From: Nymphaea colorata
Lineage: Eukaryota > Streptophyta > Magnoliopsida > Nymphaeales > Nymphaeaceae
NCBI RefSeq assembly: GCF_008831285.2
Contig: NC_045149.1
Span: 12,156,629 to 12,220,628 of the forward strand
DNA: 64,000 nt
Direction of reading: 5' to 3'
Shown here: positions 49,401-61,400 of the stretch, one piece after another
Numbering within the stretch: position 1 is the first letter of the stretch
Layout of the letters: each line of letters opens with the position of its first letter
Program-made: the position numbers and the translations under genes
The notes under the pieces: model-generated
Database searches by the model: none
Told to the model about the DNA's origin: nothing
The model's input: the letters and a program-made list of their open reading frames with translations, nothing else

Positions 49401-52400
49401 AGCCGTATCGGTCGGGCTTTAAGATACGCCGTATCATAAAATATCGTAACATATCGTATTTTTTTTTTAAAATAATAAATCAGGAAAAATTGAAAAAAAA
49501 ATCGAAAAATTCATAAAAAATCAGTAAAAAGAAAAAATAATAAGTTCTTCATAGAAAACATGTTTTTGATAATGATAGACTTATTATTGCTATAAAGTTA
49601 CGTGTTCATCATTCATAGACATCAAAATTCATAACAGTATCATTCTAGAAACTTACAAAACACAAAACATTCAAGATTCAACAACCATAGATTGATAAGT
49701 CATAAAATCCGTAAGTCTATGAGATACTACATCAAAAAACAAGTTCTAAATGTTATGTATTATAAATTTACATCACAATAGGCCCAATACATATAAAATT
49801 AAAGCACTTTTGACTCTCATTCATAATCTTCATCATCATCATCTCCATCTTCTTCTTCATCTTCATCTTCATCATCTCCATCTTCTTCTTCATCTTCATC
49901 TTCAAGAATTTGAAGATCCTCACCAACATATTCACCACGAGGAGACTCTCCTTCATCAACAAATCCTTCTGTTGCTTCAGCTTCAAGGTTGAAACATTGA
50001 AGATCTTCATCAAATATTGTAGTTGGTTCTTCCTCAATCCATGGCTCTAGATCGTCCAAGTTTTCCAAGCTGATAGGATCAAACTGAGATGTGTGCTTCC
50101 TTGCTAATGCTTTTTGTAATTCTTTATGTTAAATAAGAGAAAACTTGTTAATATATAATTACATATAAATATATTGTACAAAAAATGTAAATATTAAACT
50201 ATATTACCTTTGTTTCAACCTCATATTATATCGAACAAAGACAAGGTCATTCAATCTTTTATGTTCGAGCCTATTCTTTTTTTGCTATGGATATGTTGGA
50301 ACACGCTCCAGTTTCTTTCGCATCCACTAGCACTGCATGTCTGGCTGAGGACTTTGATTGCAAACGTGTTAGGTTTGGACAGTCAAACCTAAACCTATTC
50401 CACCATAAATCTAAACAAAAATATAACAAATCAATGTGAAAGTTCTAAAAGAATCAAATGTAACAAATGCAAAGTAAATTAAAAATTTTTATGTATTTAC
50501 CTGGACGCATGGTTGTCCTGGCTCGAACGGTGCCAGATTCTCCCATGTCCCGAAAACAAGTAGCATATAGATTCAACTCATTGTGCATAGCATCTTGTTC
50601 TCTAGAATCTGTCACTAACACTTTAATACAATTCAACAAACCATGCAGGACTTCTCTGTCCTTCTTAAATGTAGGAGAAAATCTAATTGCAGGATTTAGA
50701 TAGTAAGCTGCTGCATGAAGAAGTTGATGAAGCATTCCAGTCCACCTTTTATCTATAATCTTCCATATGGGCATATATAATTTTTTCTTTCCTTTCAAGT
50801 TGTCTCAAATTGCCTCTTTTGCTTTATCCATAGCCTTGTATAAGTACCCTATGAAAGGTCTATCCTTGCTGTCAACTAACCTGAGAACTTTAACTAATGG
50901 AACACAGACCTTCAATAGTTTCAAACATGATTCCTAAAATTCGTTATTAAATATAATATCCACAACTAAAGAATCATTTCTTTTATGAGCATGTGGATTA
51001 GGCCTAAGCGTCGGGCCGGGCCGCCACCGGGTACCCAGTACCCAGCCCGGTCGGGCCCGATGGTGCGGCCCGGCCCAGCCCCCATGCTCCTCCTCCTCCT
51101 CCTCCTCCTTCCGTCCGACCGTCCTCCATCCTCCGCCTCTCCTTCTTCCCCCTTCCCCTTCCACCTCCTCCCCCTCTCCTTCTTCCCCCTTCCCCCTTCA
51201 CCTCCTCCGCCTCTCCTTCTTCCCCCTTCCCCCCATTGGGCCGAGCAGGGCCGGGACCCGGGATATCGGGTCGGGCCGGCCCAGCCCGGCCCGATACCCA
51301 ACCCTAATGTGGATATGCAACTCATTCTTCACTAGCGAACATTTGCCTCAAAGGAGTTCTTTGTTTCACCATACTCTGCACAGTCAATACATTTGTGGCA
51401 AATCTAGTTTGTGCAGGTCATATTAATTCAACTCTTCTTGTAAACTTTCTCATCAAACTCAATACATATGCATGATTATAGATAAATTTTATTACCTCTT
51501 GGCATTGGTCAACAACTGATTTCATATCATGCATCTCATTAAGATCTTGAAGCATTAGATTAACACAATGAGTGACACATGAACTCTAATAAAATGTTCT
51601 ATACTTTTGAAATAACAGATTCCCTGCAGCTCTATAATTTGCAGCATTGTCTTTAATAAACTGTACAACATTTTCAGGTCCAACTTCTTGTACGACATTA
51701 TCAAAAACATTGAACAAAGTCTCAGCAGTTTTAGAAACATCAAACAAATCAAAAGATTTTAAGAACATTGTACCTTTAAGGCAATAAACAAGAAAATTTA
51801 CAAGTGTTCTTGACCTTGTATCAATCCTTCCATATGACATAATGGAGCAACCTGTTTCCTTCCAACATAATTTCAACTGATCACAATATTTAGACACTTC
51901 TTTCACCATATCTTGAAGAATTTTGTCCCTCAACTGATGATATTGTTGAATAATATGTGTTAGGTGGTATTTTTGAATATTTAAGAGTTTAGGAACAACT
52001 CTTTATAAATAAGTGTTTTATTTATGGACCTCTTTTGTAATTTTTTAGTTTACCCTAATTCTCATTTAACATGAGATTAGGGCAGCTTTAGTGAATACGA
52101 TAGAAAGTTCTCTCTCTCTCTCTCTCGTTCTCTTCTCTCCTCTCCCTTGGCTGCACATAACATGGTATCAGAGCCCAACCTTCTTTGGGACTGAAACCTC
52201 TCTCACCGTGCTCATCCTCTGTCTCTTTCTCTTCCTCTTCTTCTATTCTTGTGGATAGTTTTGAGAGCACGACAGGCTGAATGTGCATATTGGGCTCGAT
52301 CTAGGGGTTTCTTAAGCAAAAGATTAAAAACCCTAGATCAATGCCTTGTTGAAGTGGACGTGGATGGAAGTTGCAGGTGTCTCCCTCACGTGGCAGAAGT

Positions 52401-55400
52401 TTCCTTTGTGGTCAGTGGTCACTACTTGTGGTCACTACTTGTTGAATGGAAGTCGCTGCAGCCGTGGATATTACAACCTTTTTTTTTATCAGCCGTGGAT
52501 CTGCCCTAGGGTTCTGCCAGCCGTGGATCTGTCCTTCCTTTTGTTGGATGTTGCTGCCGTCGATTTGCTATAAATTTCAGTCAGTCGTGGATCTGCCCTA
52601 GGTGATATCTGTCCTTTTTGTTGGATGTTGCAGCCGTGAATATGAATTCTTTCTTTAACGTGGATCTGCCCTTGCTGGTGTTAGATGTTGCAACAGTCAT
52701 ACTGCTCTAAGGTTCAGTCAGCCTTGGATTTGCCCTAGGTGCGATCTGCTCTAAGTTTCAGTCAACCGTGGATTAAAAATCCCTTATCATTTGCATACTT
52801 TATCATCCCTTTCTGCGGTATATATATTAGTGTTGTTCTCTTTTTGTGGGAGTTGTGATGGAGCTTAGATAGCAGTCTGATATGGGAGACAATTCTAAGA
52901 TCGAGTCTCATACTGAACACAAGGTGGTTGGGAATCCTTTCTTCTATGGTTCTACTGTGAAATTAGATGGTCACAAGTATGAAATTTGGTCACGAATGTT
53001 TATGATGTCTATAGTAGGACATCAGAAAGACCATATCATTGAAGAAGATGAACCGAGTGTTAAAACTGGGAAAAATACCACATGGAAAGAAGATAATAGT
53101 ATTGTTATGTCTTGGATCATGAACAGTGTGCAGACAGATATAGCTCCTACTCTTGCCTACTATACGACTGCCAAACAAATGTGGACGTTCTTGAGACAAA
53201 CTTATTCTCATGACAAGAATGTCTCAAAAATTTTACAAGTTGAGGAAGAGTTACTCAAACTGCAGCAAGGTGAATTGGAACTATCTCAATACTTTGCTTC
53301 AGTTAAAGCTGCGTATGAACGATTGAAGGCTCTTCGACCTCCATGTCAGGCATGTTACAAGACGCATTTTGAGCAGACTATGGTGGCTAAGTTCTTGGCT
53401 GGTTTGTCCCGTAAGTATGAGGTAGCAAAAGTTCAGATGTTTACTGGAGCAGAAATTCCAGACCTTGCTGAGACATATAATAGACTCAGTAGATTGGTTG
53501 TATCTCTTTCTCAACCCCAGAGTGAGTCTCCTTCTGCAGCCTTTGCTGTGTCTGGAGGGCGTGGGCAAGCCACTAGGGGAAGAGGCTCAGGTCGTGGTGT
53601 AGGGGGCAGAGGAAGATTTCAATGTATATTCTGTGGAAAATTGGGACATTTGGAAGATAGATGTTGAGACAAACATGGTAGACCGGCTTCTACTTCCCAT
53701 GGTAGGGGATCTAGTACTTCAGGGGGCAGAGGAACCTTCTCTTCTCAGATTCCTGTAGGGTCTGCCCGAGCTGCTACACCACTTGGAGAGACTCCTTCCT
53801 CGATGAATTCTGAGAACTCCACAGTGACTATGAGTAAGGCAGAGTATGATCAGCTTATGGCTCAGCGATCTCTTCCTACCACGATGTCTACAGCTGCCTC
53901 CTCGGTCATGGTGGATTCCTCTTTAGTCTTTATCTGCTGCTAGTACTTCTTCTCATGAACCAGGTACTATGTGGATTATTGATTCTGGGGCTTCGAAACA
54001 CTTTTGCAGTCAGCCTCACGTATTTACTTCATTGCATCGTTTTCCACAGCCTCAATATGTTAGGCTTGCCAACGGAAAGCTTTCTCCTATTATGGGAATT
54101 GGGGATGTTAAACTTCCTGGTTCTATCATTCTTTCCCATGTTTTATATGCTCCAGAGTTTCTTGCTAACCTTCTATCTGTTACTCAGTTGACGAAAGATT
54201 TGCGTTGTAGAGCCATATTTATATTTGATCCTGGTTCATGTGTTTTTCAGGACTTGCAAAATGGGAAGACGATTGGTGGCGGCCATGAGGAGTTTACCTA
54301 CTGTCGGAACCAGTGGAGGGCGTGGCATCTATGGCTCTATCTAAGCCAACCCCATATCAATGGCATCTCCGACTAGGCCATCCTTCATTATCCAAGCTTC
54401 GTGGTGTTCTCCCTAATATTTCTATGTCTGAGTCATTCCAGTGTGAGGCCTGTCAATTGGGCAAACACACTAGAAGTAGTTTTCCTTCTAGCAGTAGTTC
54501 GTCGAGTCATGCAGTTTTTGATCTTATTCATGTTGATGTTTGGGGGCCTAGCCGGGTTGTAAGCCGGGCCAAATTTAGGTATTACCTTGTTATTGTTGAT
54601 GATTTTTCTTGTCTTAATTGGGTGTTCTTGTTAAAAGAGAGGTCTGAAGTTATTTGTATTCTTCAAAATTTCATTATTGAAATAAAGACTCAGTTTGATT
54701 CCATTATCAAAAACATTTGCACTGATAATGCTTGTGAGTTCAAATCCAATACCTTGCTACAGTTTTACATCAAATATGGAATATGTCCTCAATTCACTTG
54801 CCCCCACACTTCTCAACAAAATGGTATTGCCGAACGTAAACATCGTCAGCTACTTGACATGGCTTGCACTCTCATGATACATAGTTGTGTTCCGGCGCAA
54901 TTTTGGGGCGATGCCATACTCACTGCATGTTACCTAATTAACCGCCTTCCATCCTCGTCTATTGACAATCAAATTCCCATTCAAGTTCTCTATCTAGATA
55001 GACCCCTGTTTTCCCTTCCACCCAAAGTCTTTGGGTGCACTTGCTTTGTTCACATCCTTGGTCCTAATAAAGACAAACATGGTGCACAATCAATTAAATG
55101 TATTTTCATTGGTTATCCAAAACACCAAAAGGGTTATATCTGTTTTGACTCCCACACTCATAAGCAGTACATCAGTGCGGATGTTACATTCTTTGAGTCA
55201 CGTCCTTATTTTCACTCTACTCCATCATTATCCGACAGGTCGTCGTCTATGCCTTTACCTATCCCACCGGTTCCCCTACAGTTTGTTCCTTATGATTCAT
55301 TTCCAAGTGCCAGCAGATTCCATGATCCCCCACTGGTATACACCCGCCGACACACTCCTGCTCAGGATTGTCCACCAGTTGCTTCTCAGGATGTAAGTAT

Positions 55401-58400
55401 TTCTGATGTTACTATTCCTGCCCAGGATGCTCCTGACATGTCTTTGGACTTACCCATTGCTTTACGCAAAGGCAAGAGACAGTGTACTCTTCATCCTATA
55501 TCTCAGTTTGTTTCTACTACTGGTATTGGTGTGTGTCTACAGCAATTTGTGTCAGCATTGTCAGTACATTCTATTCCCTCCAACCACCAACATGTGTTAC
55601 TGGATCCTCAGTGGCAGCAGGCTATGCAGGATGAAATGGAGACTCTAATGCAAAGGGGCGCATGAGAATTGGTTGATCCTTCATCTGGTTGTGAAATTGT
55701 AGGCTCCAAATGGGTATTTACCATCAAGTACTTATCTGATGGCTCAGTGGAGCGCTACAAAGCTCGTCTTGTAGCAAAAGGTTATACCCAAACCTATAGG
55801 GTGGATTTTTTTGAGACTTTTTCTCCTGTGGCGAGGATGGGCACCATACGTCTTATTGTCTCTGTTGCAGTATATTATGATTGGCCCTTATATCAGCTGG
55901 ATATCAAAAATGCCTTCTTATATGGAGATCTTGATGAGACTGTGTATATGCAACAACCTCCTGGCTTTGAACGTCGGTGGTAAAGTGTGCAGGCTAAAGA
56001 AAGCTATATATGGCTTGAAACAAAGTCCTTGTGCTTGGTTTCATAAATTTTCAGAAGTTGTATTAAAATGTGGTTTCAAGAGATCTCAGCTGGACCATTC
56101 ATTTATTCGTCAAGAAAGGATCTAGAGGTACTGTGGTGTTAGTGGTGTATGTTGATGATATTCACAGGTGAATGTGAGCAAGAGGTAGCTCATACAAGGA
56201 AATTTCTACAACAACACTTTGTTACCAAAGATCTTGGCCAACTACGATACTTCCTTGGCATTGAAGTTGCTCGTAGTAAGGAAGAAGTGGTGTTATCACA
56301 AAGGAAGTATGTTCTTGATCTGTTACAAAACACAAGGATGCTGGGAGCTAAACCTACAACTCTTCCTATGAACCCACAGGTACACCTATTTGATGATGAC
56401 TTGAAAGAGGTAGCTTCTCGTGCATACAAATCATTGATTGGTAAGCTTCTCTATGTGACAGTAACTCGACCAAACATTAGTTTTGCTGTGGGAAAATTAA
56501 GCCAATTCATGGAAAAACCAAGAAAATCACATTGGGATGCAGCTATGTTGATTGTCAAGTACTTGAAGTCCTCCCCTAGCAAAGGTCTTTTCTTTAAAAA
56601 AGGTATATCTCTTGATGTCAAAGCTTATAGCGACGCAGATTATGCAGGCTCAGTTCATGATAGGAAGTCCACCATAGGGTTTTGTGTGTTTGTGGGAGAA
56701 AATTTCATCTCTTGGAGAAGTAAGAAACAAAATGTTGTTTCTAGATCAAGTGCAGAGTCTGAATATCATGCTATGGCTCAAACGACTGCTGAAATGACAT
56801 GGTTTAGATCCTTACTTGAGAGTCTCGGTATTCCTACTTCTACTCCTATGAAGATGTTTTGTGATAACAAAGCAGTTACTTACATTGCCAATAATCCAGT
56901 ATTTCATGAGAGGACAAAGCACATCGAAGTAGATTGCCACTATATTCGCGATATGGTTCAAGAAGGAATTATCTCAACTATACACGTAGCCTCTGAAGAT
57001 CAAGCCGCTGATATCTTCACCAAAGCCTTGCCTATTGCAGAATTTTTTAGATGTTGTGACAAGCTGAGCATGATTAACATCTATGTTCCAGCTTGAGGGG
57101 GAGTGTTGAATAATATGTGTTAGGTGGTATTTTTGAATATTTAAGAGTTTAGGAACAACTCTTTATAAATAAGTGTTTTGTTTATGGACCTCTTTTGTAA
57201 TTTGTTACTTTACCCTAATTCTCATTTAACATGAGATTAGGGCAGCTTTAGTGAATACGATAGAAAGTTCTCTCTCTCTCTCTCTCTCTCGTTCTCTTCT
57301 CTCCTCTCCCTTGGCTGCACGTAACAGATATGATGACATTTTGAATCTGGGGCCTATAGAAGCAATTGCATTTGCCATGGCTTGGAACTGAAAAGAATTA
57401 GCTGCTTAAATGGAACACATGCATCATAAAACCATTTCCCTATCGTCCTTTGTGCCTGAAGTAGCATATCTTTAGATGTCATTGCAGCACGAATCTGCGG
57501 CTGACAACCTGGGCCAGTATGTGAAGGGAAAAAACTCTTAATAGAACCAACACTAGACCTACCAGTAGGAACTCTACCACTAGGTGGTCGCATACCACGC
57601 CTGACCCCTAATATCTGGTGTGTCTCTTCTTTTCCTTCTCGATATGCCAGATCGACCTCCTTCATATATGATTCCTTTCCCTCTACGATCTCTACCTCTT
57701 GAGCTCTCCAAATCTGTTCTTAGACTGCTATCATCTTCATCATCATCAACATTTTCATAAGCTTTTTCCTCTTCCTCTTTAGCTTCCCAAGGCTCATTAT
57801 AGCCTACATCTGCCTTTTCCATTTCTTTTTGTATCTTCCTTTTTGTTGCAGCCTTGAGTCTTGGAGAGAGAAAAAGTTTCATTACGTTAACCCTAATCTC
57901 CCTTATAAAAGAGATTAGGGTAGAAAAGGGATTTACAGATTACATCAATGAAAAATAAAGAAAATATTGAAGAGGTCTTATAATTCTTTAATATTACGAA
58001 GAGTCACCTAGAAACATAAACTCTTTTAATTCAACACTCCCCCTCAAGCTGGAGTATACATATTAAACATGCTCAGCTTGTCACAACATCTAGAGAAATC
58101 ACCAATAGGAAGAGCTTTGGTGAAGATATCTGCAGTTTGATCTTCTGAAGGAACATGAATAGTGGCAATGGTTTCTGCTTGAACGAGATCCCGAATGTAA
58201 TGGCAGTCCACTTCAATATGTTTAGTTCTTTCATGGAAAACTGGATTGTTTGCAATGTATGTGGCTGCTTGATTGTCACAATACATCTTCATAGGAAGCG
58301 GAATCGACACATTTAGGCTAGATAGCATGGATCTAGCCCAAGTCATTTCTGCTGTTGTTTGAGCCAAAATGTTATATGAAAGAATTTGGATAGGACTATG

Positions 58401-61400
58401 ATGAATCTTTGGCCTTCTTGCGAAAATGGGCACCATTCATATGGTTTTTTCATTGGTCACTTACCATGGATAAGTCAATTAGATGTTAAGAATGGTTTTC
58501 TTTCATGGGGAGCTTGCAGAAGTATATATGGAGCAGCCTCTAGTATATTCAGAAGGGGACCCTAAGAGATATATGTCACCTATGGTTTGACTTCTTGTCT
58601 AAAAGCTTCCCATTGGTAACAACTTGATCATTCTCTCCTAATTTTTTGATGTAAGGGGACGATTACATTCTTGTTGATATATGTTGATGATATCATTGCT
58701 ACAGAAAATGATGAGGCACATATCTAGAAAATAAAAGATATTCTAAGACAAAGATTCAATATGAAAGATCTTCACAACCTTTGATACTCTTTTGGGGTTG
58801 AAGTGGATGCAGAAGACAGTCTTCTTTGCCTTATTCAACAAAATTACACAAATATATTTAAGATTTATTGGAGAAGTCTGGAATGCATGATGTAAGTGCT
58901 TGGTCACTTTCAGTATTCTTACTCAGAAGCTGAGCCAACAAGTGTTTATTTGAGTTGCAGGAACCAGATGCTAAATGTCTTCTTTTATGTGATAATAAAA
59001 GCATTATGTAGATTTCTTTTAGTCTCATTTAACACAGTAAAACTAAGTACATTTGAAGTTTAAACTAACCAATATTGATTGGGCAGAAGATTGAAGACAA
59101 GGAGATCTAGCCTAATTTTCTTCTGTCGAATGATCAGATCACTGATTTATTTATTAAGGGACTTGTGAAGGATATGGTTCCTAAAAGCAAATTTATTCTT
59201 AATTCGAGAATACACACAAGTAAAGGGGCAACTTTAAGTGATGTATCCATATTTATATGTGGTTTGGATCTGGACCAGTTTTTTATTACATTACTTGTAT
59301 CCATTCGTGCAGCATATGTGTAATGCCCATTGTACATAAGTGTATCCTTGTAATTTTTGAACTAGGGGACCCTTTATTGTTAATGAATTACTCACAATGT
59401 CTCCTTCTATTGAGATGTGTGATTTCCAGCCACTTGGTCTTTCTTTTGAATTTCTTTCTATTGTGAATATATTTTGGGGATTCTAACAATGAAGGGCAGC
59501 AAATCTACCTCTGATTATATTATCTTTAGTAGGTAAAGCGATTGCTTGATCCTGTAAAAAACAAGGTTGAGTTACTTAATATGCTTAAGAAGCTGAATAT
59601 CTAGCTTGTCATATTGCAGCCACCTATGCTGATTGAATAAATAGTTTCCTGAAAAATTTGAAATTAGATCTTGATCAAGGCCAGTTCAGTTATACTATGA
59701 TAATGAAGCAAGCGATGAAAAATAGATTTGTAAGCTCGAAAAGTGCACGCTTGTGACTCATATTGGGCTAAAGGTATTTGTGAACATGTTGAGATGAAAA
59801 ACCTGAATATGGGAAGCCTAATAAGTGATCCTGATTTTAATGAATAATTTACAGTGGAAAGTTGAAGTATGGAAAACTCTGTAACTGCCCTTGACAGAAA
59901 CCTATATGGCGCAAGTTTGCAGTTTCATGGCTAGGGAGGAGATGTGGGGTTATGGCCATGACCATGCCCATACCCATCATAATGGATGAGAGGGCTCACT
60001 CATCTGTTATGATGCGCTCTCATCCATTGTGATGGCTGTTAAAGAACTTACATCCCCTTAGTGGAAATTAAGTCCCACTCTACCTTTTAACTGCCATACT
60101 GGGTAGCAGGGGAATGAAGAGCACTTAGAATATTTTGCCTAGCACCACAATGTGAAGAGCTTGATAGAATGATAAAGGTCCCCTTGAAGCAAAACCTGCA
60201 AATCTAAAGCCCAAACTTTTGTTGTTCTTGTTAAGTTTTCTTTTCCTCTTTGCTAGCCATATGTTGTTGCTTCTGAGATTCCTGTTGTTGGTGCTAATGT
60301 TTCAACACCCTCTATGTACACAATCATATATTGCTGTTCATGCATGGGAGACTTAAATTCTGAAGATCAAGAAAGTCTTCTATTACCTTGACAAGCATTC
60401 TGTTATTTGTTCACCAGAAAAGGTACTGTCAACCTAAATATATTATTTGTGCTTGGACATTTCTAACTTTCCGTTCTTAACTCTGTTAACTGCATGGTTC
60501 TTTATTAATATAACAATATGAATTCCTTGTATTATGCTATATCAATCTATGTAAATGAATTATAGAAAATTCTCCTTTTCATGCTTATGTTTTTATGGAG
60601 TTCTTGTGTTGGACCATCTGGAAAATGGAGGATCTGATCCATGATTAAATGGTTTCAGGTTTATTGTTATAAATAATGGCACTGGACATACAGTACCTGG
60701 ACAAAGGTTAGCTACCCATTTATACTTCAGTTTTACTAATTGCTTCTCTGGAAGGTTACACACAGTTGTTAGCTTTGACCTGTGGAAGCTTTAGTGGGAT
60801 TCCATATTGTTTGAAGCATGCATGTTACACTGGGTAAAGCAATGATTGAGCCTCAAAGTGCAAAATGGATGAGGTTCAAGTATTTAGACGAGACGGATTG
60901 AAGTTTGAACTTTGTTTAGAAGATTGTTCGAACCATTATGATATGCTGTGTTGTCATTTCTCTTTCAAAATGTCCCTATTTATGAAAATTGTAAGACTAA
61001 AGTTATACTCTTGAAGTGTGTGATATCTGTTTCTCCTTGAGAAAACAAAACACCTGTTTTCAGGAAATTTTGGATTACCTCCTTCTTCTTAGCCATCTGC
61101 AATTCTGCATCAACTTAGGGTACTGAGGAGGAGTAACTTTTGTTGATCATCGGACAGCTTAATTCTTGAATCCAGAACAGGTTCTTGCTACCTTAGTCTT
61201 TGTACAAGTGAAATCATCTCCTGCTTCTTCTCTTTTCGAATCACTCAGTGAGATTAGCAATATAAATTGTTTGGTCAAGAAATCATAGTTTTATGAGAGC
61301 ATTCACCATCTCTGGTCAAGAAACCATAGTTTTATGAGAGCATTCAGGATCTCTCTTATAAAATTTCAGACTCGTTGCACACTTTCTCATTGGGTTCATG

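Larger units (their letters stand above)
51944..57326 (+). mobile_element. Full-length Copia retrotransposon with GATAT TSD
   Basis: A 5383-bp LTR retrotransposon bounded by 5-bp direct repeats GATAT at 51939-51943 and 57327-57331, with 219- and 223-bp LTRs, an initiator-Met-tRNA primer site, gag-pol and a polypurine tract. The LTRs differ by four substitutions plus a CT-repeat length change, so the insertion is young. It disrupts the hAT transposase relic in tetraspanin intron 4, in the same orientation as the host gene. Its own coding region is broken, so movement must have depended on proteins from another copy, or the damage arose later. Confidence 0.95.
49817..57843 (-). pseudogene. hAT transposase gene, split by a Copia insertion
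   Basis: Minus-strand hAT-family transposase relic (DUF659 type). 5' part at 57843-57327: acidic/Arg-rich linker, MRPPSGR, SIKSFFP, AQRTIGKWFYDACVPF and then FQAMANAIASIGP. Middle part resumes at 51943: RDKILQDMVKEV, CSIMSYGRIDTRSRTLVNF (DUF659), NVVQFIKDNAANYRAAG (51586-51933). The C-terminal part at 50454-50798 (KIIDKRWTGMLHQLLHAAAYYLNP) is joined over a probable 100-bp intron (50510-50411) to a decayed hAT dimerisation region (NRLEHKRLNDLVFVRYN), then an acidic tail ending at 49817. The frame crosses the Copia insertion site without loss apart from the 5-bp duplication. The BED zinc-finger N-terminus is missing, cut off by the Copia LTR at 57844. Frameshifts near 57640 and 57420 inactivate it. 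Confidence 0.85.

Noticed and set aside
49768-50037. Lys/Met-rich open frame on the minus strand
   Set aside because: It is the alternate-frame reading of the acidic tail of the hAT transposase relic, which is in the frame consistent with the family.
50934-51335. Gly/Arg-rich and Pro/Leu-rich open frames
   Set aside because: They lie inside a MITE with a perfect target duplication and derive from its pyrimidine-rich core.
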